64,000 nt of DNA from Rhizopus sp. PT2906. Its lineage: Eukaryota; Mucoromycota; Mucoromycetes; Mucorales; Rhizopodaceae. A program made the translations under genes and the position numbers. Where the stretch lies: contig JAMYHX010000143.1 in NCBI GenBank assembly GCA_025529335.1, positions 21,554 to 85,553 on the forward strand. The letters are read 5' to 3'. The notes under the pieces were generated by a model. It searched no databases, was not told where the DNA came from, and worked only from the letters and a program-made list of their open reading frames with translations. Positions 25,449 through 35,417 of this stretch are shown here, in pieces (within the stretch, counting starts at the first letter, position 1; the number at the start of each line of letters is the position of its first letter).

Positions 25449-25973
25449 ATGAAGGCATGGACGGAGAGTTATCAAGTGCTTGTTCAGATGAAAAATAACC
25501 GATATCAACAACTACTTCAGCATCAACAGAGGATTCAGTTGTATGAACAGCGCCTATCAGAGACACAAGCAAAGCTAGTACAAGTCATGGCTCTTGAATC
25601 CCGCGAGATCGAAAAGTGGAACAGTCTGGTGGAATCAGAAACATGGGTCACAGCTGAGGAACACGAACGTATTCATAACAAGCTTCAGAACATCTCCGAA
25701 AGGCGAAGCATGTGTATGGCATCAAAGGCTCAGCAGCGTCAGGATATTATAGCAGAGGCTCAAAAAGCAAAGACGCAAATGACACATATTCTCGGTATTG
25801 AGAGAGGACTGATCTCATTAAAGAAACAAATGGAGCTTTTAGAAATTAAACCTGCTCAGAAACGAGCATCCCTTCGAAAAATGATTGGATTGATTTTCGC
25901 TTTTACAAATATCACTCATAGATCAATCGCGCCTGATTCTATTCAAAAACGTATAGGCGCTTTGTACCAATAA
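25449..25973 (+). CDS. Small coiled-coil protein, unrecognised
   Basis: A single-exon ORF of 174 residues beginning MKAWTESYQVLVQMKNN. From about residue 15 to 135 it is almost continuously helical and rich in Gln, Glu and Lys (QQRIQLYEQRLSETQAKLVQ; HNKLQNISERRSMC; RGLISLKKQMELLEI), so an extended coiled coil is expected. It ends in a basic/hydrophobic stretch (RKMIGLIFAFTN). The start sits 130 bases after the kinase stop, in the same orientation. Coiled-coil proteins of this size occur in kinetochore, spindle and vesicle-tether complexes, but nothing here picks among them. It reads as a real gene because of its composition and clean frame. Confidence 0.6.
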   Translation: MKAWTESYQVLVQMKNNRYQQLLQHQQRIQLYEQRLSETQAKLVQVMALESREIEKWNSLVESETWVTAEEHERIHNKLQNISERRSMCMASKAQQRQDIIAEAQKAKTQMTHILGIERGLISLKKQMELLEIKPAQKRASLRKMIGLIFAFTNITHRSIAPDSIQKRIGALYQ

Positions 25974-27220
25974 AACTATTTATATCCTTCTCTTTCTCTG
26001 TCTTTTCTTAGTGTATGTGTCTATATATATGTGTGTATTGTGTGATTATAAAAGGGAGACCATCAATAGCAAGGTTGTTTTCAAACATAAAAATGAACAT
26101 TGTTTGATTTACTTTTGCCCTCTTGCTTACACGAATGAATAAATTTAGCAATATGCGAAAACTTGATACCCATATTGACATATATGTATAAATACCTTAG
26201 CCCAACACTTTATGTATGTATCGTGTGTGTGTGGTAATTACCACCAGATGCTAAGCTATGATCAATATAACAGATAAAAATGTTAACCTTTTACGTGATA
26301 AACTTAACAGATACTGGTTTGATAAAACCTTAAAAATACGCACAAAATAGATCTTGACTTGTTTTATATTCTTGTATTTGATATAATGTATTTTCACCTT
26401 GAATGATATTCTTCTTGTTTGAGATGCTCTTTTACTCATAAAGAGATGGTATCGACTTGATTCAATGAAGGTCATTTTTTGTAGTACATAACAGTAGGAT
26501 GATCTATGATAATTATTTAATACTTTAACTTGTCAATACATACATCTTCCTAGATAATCAAAACTACAACATCACTGGGCGAGAATAATTGTAGTTTTCG
26601 CTGAATTGTGCATGCCTTTTATAGGTAACTGAATCTTGAAATTCAAGATAGAGTTTAGACACTTTAAACGATATTTAAATTCTTTTGATTATCTCATGTG
26701 TGTAACTTGTTAGCATCTATAATCAATGAGCCTTATTCATCGATAAAGAACTGCCTTTCTATAATATGAAGCATGTCTTTATTCAAATGGCTGGTCTTCA
26801 ATTCTTCAGGTTGGGCAGATTTGTCTCAGATATTTGAAATACAATGCAAGGAAATTCCTTGGAATTTATGAAATAAAAAATGTTTGAGACTCCCCCCTTT
26901 CTCTTCATTATGTAATACATCTGTAGGCAACATACTTTACTTGAGTGTATTGGTTTTTTCCTATTGCTACAAATCATTTCTCTTTAACATAGTTTCAGTT
27001 GAGACTTGAGACGATGCTACAAGTATGTCTTTAAATAGGATAAATAAACTTTCCAGAGGGAATTAAAAGAAATATCCAAAAGGAATGTTGATTTGAATAT
27101 CTAATAATCAACCAGCCAAAATATGGAAGATCTTCACCTTGTTATAAAACCTCTTTCTCCTCACGAGCAATCGATTATCTTTCTTTTGTTTTTGTTATTT
27201 CTCTCTTCTTCAAGACAAAA
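25974..27220. other. 1.2-kb AT-rich intergenic region
   Basis: Contains TA/TG-rich runs (for example near 26020-26040 and 26190-26235) and a small perfect inverted repeat (tcttgaa attcaaga) near 26633-26648. I find no gene. The last ~80 bases are pyrimidine-rich and lead into the next gene. Confidence 0.5.
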
Positions 27221-28667
27221 ATGCGTGCCATTTTTACTATTTCCACTGCCATCGCCTTTTTCACGGCCGCTGTGTTTGCTGCTGACAATGCCGATTTTGA
27301 TCCTCTCGATTTCAGTGCAGAAGACCTTGCTACTACTTTAGATAGCTCATTTGCTACTTTCCGCTGGAAGGGTGATTCTACTATGGCTCAAGAAAGCTTC
27401 AACCTCATTGCTGAAGAACCCACACGTATCCAAGTTACTGATTTCAAGAACCTTGGTGACGTCTTTGAAGTCTTTGATAATGGTATCTCCTTAGGCACCA
27501 CAAGTGAAGTTGAAGAGATTACTGGCGAGGAAGTATTTGCTGCCACTCCTGAAGAAGCCCTCGAAGATGAACGTTTCAGTAAGGGTGTTTTCACTTTAGA
27601 AAAAGGTGAACATAAGATCACTATCAAGGCTACTGGTCCTTATGAAGCTGGTACTGCTGCCATCCGTGTTTTGGACCATTCCAATGTTGCTTTCTTCAAG
27701 AAGGGCAAGTGGGATGATGATGATGACAAATGGGGCCGTGGCAAGGGCTGGGATCATGACAAAGATTGGGATCACGACAAGGATTGGGATCATGACAAGG
27801 ATTGGGATCACGACAAGGATTGGGATCATGACAAGGATTGGGATCACGACAAGGATTGGGATCAGGATAAGGATTGGGATCATGACAAGGACTGGGATGA
27901 TGACAATGAGTGGGACCATGACAAGAAGTGGAAGCACCGTAAAGACTGGGATGATGACAAGGAATGGGATCACGGTAAAGACTGGGATGATGACAAGGAA
28001 TGGGACCACGGTAAAGACTGGGATGATGACAAGGAGTGGGACCATGGCAAGGAATGGAAGCACCGTAAAGACTGGGATGATGACAAGGAATGGGGTCACG
28101 GTAAAGATTGGGATGATGACAAGGAGTGGGACCATGGCAAGGAGTGGGATCACGGCAAAGGTGGCAAGCACTGGGGCAAGAAGAACAAGGGATGGTTCGA
28201 ACATGATGACTACAAGGGTCATGATGACTACAAGGGCCACGATGACTACAAGGAACACGATAACCACAAGGATGACCACAAGGATGACCACAAGGATGAC
28301 CACAAGGATGACCACAAGGAACATAAAGACTTTGATTTATCTCCTCCCTACTACGACCTTGACTATAGCCATACTGTTACTGTTACCAAGACTGTGTGGG
28401 TTGACGGAACAATTCCAAGTAAGTTTCTTTTTGTTGTTGTATCATGACTTTTTGCTAATTGTTATTTTCTTTATAGCTCCTACGTAAGATATACAATACA
28501 ATCTGGTTATATATTTGATACTTACCCTTTCTTTTAGAGCTGGTGACCCAATCACTCCTGTTACTCCACCTACGAAGGATGACGATGACAAAGACTTCAA
28601 AAAGACTCACGACCACCCTGCTTTCCATGACCGTGACCATGACAAGAAACGTTTACACATCCACTAA
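27221..28667 (+). CDS. Secreted Trp/Asp/His/Lys repeat protein
   Basis: Three exons: 27221-28418, a 7-nt microexon 28477-28483, and 28538-28667, giving 444 residues. A signal peptide (MRAIFTISTAIAFFTAAVFA) precedes a folded-looking N-terminal domain of ~140 residues (DSSFATFRWKGDS ... HKITIKATGPYEAGTAAIRV). That domain resembles the beta-rich N-terminal domain seen in many secreted Mucorales proteins, but I cannot name it firmly. Residues ~165-375 are DWDHDK and DWDDDKEWDHGK repeats, then DDYKGH and KDDH repeats. The C-terminus returns to non-repeat sequence (VTVTKTVWVDGTIP, then TPPTKDDDDKDF). Dense Asp/His suggests metal binding or ionic interaction in the wall, which is inference. The other long reading frames over this stretch, on both strands, are artefacts of the repeat. 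Confidence 0.85.
27750..28320 (+). repeat. Coding tandem repeats (18/36 bp, then 18 and 12 bp)
   Basis: The first array repeats an 18-bp unit encoding DWDHDK. The His codon alternates cat/cac from unit to unit, so the true homogenised unit is 36 bp. A second array of about 36 bp encodes DWDDDKEWDHGK. It is followed by three DDYKGH/DDYKEH units and four 12-bp KDDH units (about 28266-28318). Confidence 0.9.
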
Positions 28668-28883
28668 ATGATAACAGCTGACAGTCGCAAACTATAAATA
28701 GAATTGTAAGTTGAACCATCAGTTTTTTACAACATATCTAACGTTCTTTTTTTAGTTATTTATCTTTTCGAACTACACTTAATTTTTATTTGTTTATAAT
28801 AAAGTTTCGAATTTTTCTTTAAAAAAAGTTAAACACAAATATTTCTTTATAAATAAATACGTGCATTTATTAATTCTATATCA

Positions 28884-29971
28884 TTAACAAAACTTCCAAT
28901 GGTTTCCACAATTGACACATGTAACAAACGTTGTCATCGGTTCATCCGCACTTCGTGTTTGCATTTGGAAGTAAGTACATTTTCTGCCTTGGCATTTACC
29001 ACACTTGAACATGTCTGTTTCGGCTTGTGCACTTGTTGCGCCTCTAGCTTTGAATAAGGCTTCCTCTGCTAATTTTCTATCACGAGCCTGTGCCTCCTCA
29101 GATGCCATTTCTTCAACACTCATCGTACAGAGTTTTTCAATTGTGAGCTCACCGCTAACAACACTCTCACGTAGTCCAGGATTACTTTTGTTCTTCAGGT
29201 TGTTTGCTAGTGTACGCACCTTGCCCTTATATCCTTCATTGACATCGCCGTATTCTTGAAATATCCTAGATTCTATAGCTAGTGAACGTTTCAGCAATAG
29301 ATCAGAGTCTGCAAAAAGAGTGTAAGCAATAAAGAAGCTATAGTCTGATTGACAGTACCTGCTCCACTATTGAATCCAATTGCTGCATACATCAACTCAA
29401 TTGTTTTGTTACGGGGTACGTTTCCTGTTGACTTATACGTTACTTCATCCGACTTGATCGTACGCGCCACTCCTTCATTCGAGGGTGTCTTTGGTGAAGA
29501 GGTCTGTGATGATGCTCTACTGGCTTCTGTGCTAGCAACACTAACTGTATCCGCAGGTGGTGACTGTGTCGTTGGCTTTTTTGTGTTTGGATTGTTACTA
29601 GTCGACTGTTGAACAACATCATCTTTCCACTTCTTTACGATAGCTTTTGCCTTAATCGACAGTTGATTATCTTTATGCGTTCTTAACTTTCCAACCACTT
29701 TACCAATTTCCGTTCTCTGATATGTTGTATTAGGATGATTTTAAAAAAGAATCACCTCATAATTTACCTTTAAAAGATCTCCGGTAGCCTTAATTTTACT
29801 CAAGTTGTTTAAAATGTCTAAACAAGCCTGTTTTACGCGCAAACGAGCTATGAATATGAATTTATTCATTATGAAGAATCAAAGACTATAACTCACCTCA
29901 ACATTGTTATTTTCTACAGCAGAATGAAGTGCATGTTTAGCCTTGTTGATTTGTGCTTCTACTGTATTCAT
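28884..29971 (-). CDS. DST1: Transcription elongation factor TFIIS
   Basis: Minus-strand exons 29971-29897, 29827-29768, 29716-29359 and 29308-28884 give 305 residues, typical for TFIIS. The N-terminal LW/TFIIS-N bundle (ACLDILNNLSKIKATGDLLK then RTEIGKVVGKLRTHKD) leads to a Ser/Thr/Pro linker. The central domain follows (IELMYAAIGFNSGA ... SRIFQEYGDVNEGYKGKVRT, LKNKSNPGLRESVVSGELT), then the C-terminal zinc ribbon with CGKC and CVNC ligand pairs. The hairpin tip has the acidic pair (RSADEPMTTF) that reaches into the RNA polymerase II active site to stimulate cleavage of backtracked RNA. It acts in the nucleus. At the first intron the acceptor at 29828 fits the domain and phase; the AG nearer the donor would break frame. 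Divergent from the chitin synthase gene. Confidence 0.95.
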
Positions 29972-30813
29972 AATGAGTATACAAAAAAAAAAAGAAAGAA
30001 GAGAAAAGAAAAACAGTCTTTGAGTTTCTATTTTGTCGTTAGTTAAAATTCACTTGTTCCCATTTGGAAAAAAAAAATTGCTTGATGCATTCTTCAATAA
30101 GTGTATAAGGTCGTCCTAAAGCTGTTGCCTTGGTTGCAGGGATAACATGGCATAAATGATTAAAACTCGTAGTTATGAGATTTACTGTTCATCAATAGAG
30201 ATTATGGGTACGTCAGATTAAAATAATTTTGCTCGTGATTGGCTAGAAAAAAAAGAACTTTTGCATGTAAAGAACCATATTTACCACTGCAGTTTTCAGT
30301 TTAGTCTTTTAAAGAAAAACAAGATGCTCTGATTTTTGTTTTGATATACAAATGTGCCTGTGCGCTTTACATTTATCAAGTTATTGTTACATTTGTGAAA
30401 AAACAAGTCAATTGCATAAAGAAGTGTCATTGAATGCCTTTATAGAAAAAGAAAATTGCAATGTGGATAACACATTTGACAGGAGACAACATAGCTGTTG
30501 AACTTTTGGTAACTTTCCTTATTGGTATTTTTTACAGTCATCCTTTTCTGTCCTTTTTCTCTCGAATCATACCAATGGTTTGAAAGGTAAAGTATTCTGA
30601 GTGGGAGTATTATCCGTATTCATTAAATTATTGTTATCTATGTTGCCAGATGGCATAGTTGAAGCAATTATTTTCGTTGTAGTTAGTGTAACATATTGTA
30701 CTTTTTCAGTATATGTCAACAATAACATTGACACATTTAGAAATGTTACACTGAAGCAAATAATTACTGTCTACTCTGATTTCTCTTTCTCTTCTTCTTT
30801 AAATTATATTGAA
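29972..30813. other. Shared promoter region of TFIIS and chitin synthase
   Basis: This is an 840-base divergent intergenic region, AT-rich, with C/T tracts on both flanks near the two starts. An open frame runs in from 30601 and continues into the chitin synthase ORF, but its sequence is low-complexity and looks like 5' leader, not protein. Confidence 0.5.
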
Positions 30814-33652
30814 ATGTCTGAAGAAACATCAACATTTGGTGGTTGGTTATCCAACTGGTTTAATACATCAAAGGAGCAAGAATCATCAACAAATCTATTA
30901 CAACAACAGCAACAACAAGGAACAAACTATGCAAGAAATCAGCAAACTCTATCTTCACTACGGTCTCAAAAGCAACAAGCAGAACCATCAAATAAGCAAA
31001 CAGAAAACAATCGACATAAACTAACACGATCAGACACAGAAAAATCTTATCTCGATGCCCCTAAATCACAACAAGCAGGAAATGGACGAAAAATAACCCG
31101 TAGACTTCCCCTGACCAACAACCACCTAGTCGTCGATTGCCCAATACCAGATAGACTGTTGGGTGCCCTGAATTTTAGTGAACGTGATGAATTTTCTCAA
31201 CTGAGATATACTGCAGCTACATGTGAGCCGGATGATTTTGAGACAGAGGGCTATACATTACGTCAAAAGATTTATAATAGAGAGACAGAACTGTTTATTG
31301 TTATGACAATGTATAATGTACGTCTTCATCACAAAAGAATACCTAAATATCCTAATCTCTCCTGTAGGAAGATGAAGTCTTGTTCACTCGCACCATGCAC
31401 GGTGTTATGAAAAATATCGCCCATCTATGCAGTTTGAAAAGAAGTCCAATGTGGGGACCCGATGGATGGAAAAAAGTAGTTGTTTGTATTGTAGCTGATG
31501 GTAGAAAAGTAGTAAACAAGAGAGTACTCAATGTCCTTGCGTCTATGGGAATATATCAAGCAGGGATCGCAAAGAATGTGGTGGACGATAAACCTGTCAA
31601 GGCACATATATATGAAGTAAGACAAAATACCCTTTTTAGAGAAACAAGTGTATAACAATACATATAGTATACGACACAGATATCCATCGATCCAAGTATG
31701 AATATAAAAGGATCAGATAAGGGCATAGTGCCTGTTCAAGTCATTTTCTGCTTGAAGGAGAAAAATGCAAAAAAGATAAACTCTCATCGCTGGTTTTTTA
31801 ACGCATTTGGTCCTATTTTACAGCCCAATGTCTGTATTTTGCTAGATGTTGGCACACGACCCGGAAACAGTAGTATCTATCAACTCTGGAAAGTATTCAA
31901 TAATAACCCACTAGTTGGTGGTGCCTGTGGTGAAATCCGTGCCATGTTAGGCACTGCTTGCTGTCAATTACTCAATCCATTAGTCGCAGCACAGAATTTT
32001 GAATACAAAATGTCAAACATCCTGGATAAGCCATTAGAGAGCGTATTTGGCTATATCAGTGTACTACCTGGTGCATTTTCTGCTTATAGGTATGCAGCAC
32101 TCAAGAACGATGCGAACGGTCATGGTCCATTGGAGAAATACTTTTTAGGTGAAGATCTTCTTCACAAGGACCAATCGGGGAAACAAGCAGGTCTATTTGA
32201 AGCCAATATGTATCTAGCAGAAGACCGTATATTGTGTTTTGAACTCGTTGCTAAAAAAAATGAACGCTGGCTACTTCAATACGTCAATAGTGCTTTTGGT
32301 GAAACAGATGTACCGAATCAGTTACCAGAGTTTATCTCTCAAAGAAGACGATGGCTGAATGGGTCGTTTTTTGCTGGTGTATATGGACTCATTCACTTTT
32401 CAAAGATTTGGAATAGCGGGCACGGGTTTAATCGTACACTCCTATTACTAATCGAAGGGATCTACAATGTGATTAGTCTTATATTTAGCTGGTTTGCTGT
32501 GGTAACGTATGAAGTACTTTACCTTCTTACTAGATATTAACCCCTCCTTTTCTCAGGGAAATTTTTATATTGCATTCTATTTCATCACAAAAAGTTTGGC
32601 AGATCCAAGCGTTGATCCTTTTGGAAATGGTTGGGGAGAGCGTGTATTTGATTTCTGTAGATATGTATATGCTTCATTGCTATTTATTGTGTTCATTTGT
32701 TCCATGGGAAACAGACCACAAGGGTAATTTTGCCAATGAATAATTTCTGCATAAAGCACTCATTCTATTCTTAGATCAAAGCATCTTTTTATGGCATGTC
32801 TCGTTGGATTTGCCTGCATCATGGTGTACATGTTATTTTGTGCTTCATGGTTAATATACAAGGGAATACAATTAGCAGCTGAACGATATCAATGGACACT
32901 TGACACAACGACTAACTTTCAAATAGCCATGAATGATCCTGGACTTCGGAATATGTTGATCTCATTAAGCTCTACCTATGGTATTTACTTTGTATCAAGC
33001 TGTCTTCATGGTCAACCGTTCCACATGTTTACCAGCTTTCTTCCATACTTGCTACTACTTCCTGGTTATATAAACATTTTAAATATATACGCCTTTTGTA
33101 ATACGCACGATGTTAGGTAAGCAACAATCATTTCACATTGCTTTCATATTAACAAGGTATTTTAGTTGGGGTACGAAGGGCGATAATACGATTGCTAAAG
33201 ACTTGGGTATTGTTAAAGTATCAGATGAAAAAGAAAAGGGCGTCAAGACTGCAGAAGTTGAGCTACCAGCTGATCAGTACGACATCAATTGTCAATACGA
33301 TGCAGCACTCTTTGCACTGGACGATAGGCCAAGTAAAATGGAGGTAGGATTATACAAAGTCTTGTGGTGATCTTTTACTGACAAAAGATACGCATACATT
33401 TAGGAAAACAAGAGTACATTAACCAAGGATGACTATCAACGAGCGTTTAGGACACATCTAGTGTTGGCATGGATAGCTTGTAACGCAATTTTGGTCATAT
33501 TCATTACTGCGCCGTCCTATGAGTCCATATTCGTGCAGTCAGCTGGCACGACATATATGTCTGTCTTACTCTGGGTCAACTGTGGACTTGGTATATTTAG
33601 ATTCATTGGCTCTTGCATATTCTTACTATTAAGTATCTTTACTTCTGGTTAA
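30814..33652 (+). CDS. Chitin synthase (class I-III type)
   Basis: Seven exons: 30814-31317, 31368-31616, 31668-32501, 32557-32723, 32775-33116, 33166-33343, 33404-33652. They join in frame to 840 residues. The N-terminal ~110 residues are Gln/Asn/Ser-rich and disordered. The catalytic GT2 domain follows: MTMYN EDEVLFTRTMHGVM, VVCIVADGRK, LLDVGTRPG, a PGAFSAYRYAAL block, GEDLLHKD, LAEDRILCFEL and the product-binding QRRRW (about 476-480), RWLNGSFFAG. Several membrane helices follow, and WGTKG marks the end of the core. The protein polymerises UDP-GlcNAc into chitin at the plasma membrane. I chose the methionine at 30814 because upstream in-frame sequence is leader-like. The lack of myosin or cytochrome-b5-like regions excludes classes IV, V and VII. 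Confidence 0.95.
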
Positions 33653-34043
33653 TTCGTGTACAAATAAATCCATCACGCTGGATCTTGTAAAACAAGAAAA
33701 ATGGATATAAAAAGTTGAAAAAAGGACAAAAAAGGATAATTGCTCGAAAAGACACCTTAATGACGTGTATCTCTTAATTTAGTAAATGCCTCAATACTCA
33801 TTACTGTCAACAACATAAGCAAAAAGATGAATACTCTTTATGCATAAATAGTATTCTTGGCCCAAAACAAGGATATACTCCATCTCGTTTTAAGCTTTAT
33901 CTAAAAAAAAAACAGCGACGGCCCAAAATTTTCATTTTTTTTTATTTCTAAAAAAAAATTATGTAACAATTATTGAGACAGTGATTATAAATACAGTTTT
34001 TGAACTTTAAACAAACCCTCTTTGCTTACTATTTTCCTTCTCA
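33653..34043. other. Intergenic region, chitin synthase to GST
   Basis: A 391-base A-rich stretch with several poly(A)/poly(T) runs and no coding signal. It presumably holds the terminator of the chitin synthase gene and the GST promoter (C/T-rich from about 34015 on). Confidence 0.5.
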
Positions 34044-35124
34044 ATGTCTGATAACCCAACTATTGTCTTGGTAAGTCTATCAAAGAGGTGTGTATACAAA
34101 TAACTTACAAGTATCATTAGCACTGGTACCCTACCTCACCTTTTGCTCATAAAGTCGCATGGGCTTTAAACTTTAAGAAAGTACAGTACAAGTCAGTCAT
34201 AATTTCTCGTATCGAGCCTCGTCCCAATCGTCGTCCTCTTGATGGTGGATACAGAAAGACACCTATACTCCAAATTGGTAATCACACTTACTGTGATACC
34301 AAGGCTATCTTTGCTGAACTTGAAAGAAGGTTTGTTTAAGAAAGATCTCAACAATAATCTGGTAACTGACATACAATTCTCTACTCAGATTCCCTGAGCC
34401 AAGCTTTTATCCAAAAGGTTCTCATGGTGAGCCTACAGAGGCATCAATCAATGTTTTGACTCGATGGTTGGATACTACCCTGTTCATGAACACCGCTAGT
34501 CAATTCCGTGTTGAAACTTTTGACGAGGCTTTCTTAAAGGACCGAAGTCAATTTGCTGGTAGAGAGATAAACAAGGACCAAGTAAATGCTCTCAAGCCTT
34601 TCACGCGTCACACCTTGAGGGCTGATTTGGCGCTCTTGAATCATTTAGTGACTGAACAAAGTCAGAACGGTGAGAAGTGGGCCATTGGCACAAGTGAACC
34701 ATCTGCAGCCGATCTTCATATAGCTATGATTCTTTGGTTCATAAATATCATATTTGGCTTTGACTGGACTAAGGATAATTTCCCAGTGTTGGGACTTCAG
34801 CTGAAGAAGACTCTGGACTATGTTGGTTACGAACAACTCGATTCTTTACCAAAGATTTCTGAAGAAGAGGCTATTGAAGTTGCCAAGAAAGAAAGATGGG
34901 ATTTGGAAGACCCAAAGCATGATGGCTCTTTACCTATTGAACTTGGCACAGAGGTCACAGTCATGCCCACTGATACAGGTGTTGTGCCCAGTGTAGGTAA
35001 ACTAGTTCATAGCACTATTCGGGAAACTGTGATTGAGCACAAAAATGAGACTCATGGTACTACGGTTTATATTCATTTCCCTATTGTCGGTTTTATTGTT
35101 ATTCCAAAGTCAAACAAGTTATAA
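34044..35124 (+). CDS. Glutathione S-transferase-like protein
   Basis: Exons 34044-34070, 34121-34329 and 34389-35124 encode 323 residues. The first exon gives only nine residues. The N-terminal thioredoxin-fold half reads HWYPTSPFAHKVAWALNFKK, a RKTPILQIGNHTYCDTKAIF block (cis-Pro and the glutathione-binding Asp/Thr) and ELERRFPEPSFYP. The all-helical C-terminal half contains GTSEPSAADLHIAMILWFI, the usual N-capping motif region of GST-C. An extra ~90 C-terminal residues (EVTVMPTDTGVVPSVGKLVH ...) exceed the ordinary 210-230 residue GST and form a small domain I do not recognise. It probably acts as a cytosolic detoxification or redox enzyme, though some extended fungal members have no known activity. 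Convergent with the MHYT gene. Confidence 0.88.
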
Positions 35125-35417
35125 ACACATAATTTTAATAAAAAACAAGTGCATTCAAGTGGTTGTTGTTATCAATTTATAAAGTGTATAAAATAAAGTT
35201 TATAGATATTCATCTTTTGGGAAACAATGCAAATCAAGGTGACTTGTATAATGTGGTCAATGCTTCTTACTTATATGTATATCAGTGTGTGAATACGCTC
35301 TGAACAAAAGTGTAAATGCCTTTAAATAAACATGTAGTTATGCATACACAGATGGTATTTTAGGCTCATGTTTTATGTATATAATGCATGGTGAATTTGA
35401 TATAAATTAATTAATGA

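Noticed and set aside
27750..28320. Possible CRISPR-like array
   Set aside because: Units are contiguous without spacers, are in frame in a secreted protein, and the genome is fungal.
27596..28487. Long open frames on both strands over the secreted repeat protein (242 codons minus, 293 codons plus)
   Set aside because: They are consequences of a tandem repeat whose period is a multiple of three: any frame lacking a stop in one unit stays open. Only the frame with a signal peptide and spliced C-terminus is credible.
30601..30813. N-terminal extension of chitin synthase from 30601
   Set aside because: The extra 71 codons are hydrophobic/low-complexity leader-like sequence with a C/T-rich end; the MSEETS start at 30814 fits chitin synthases.
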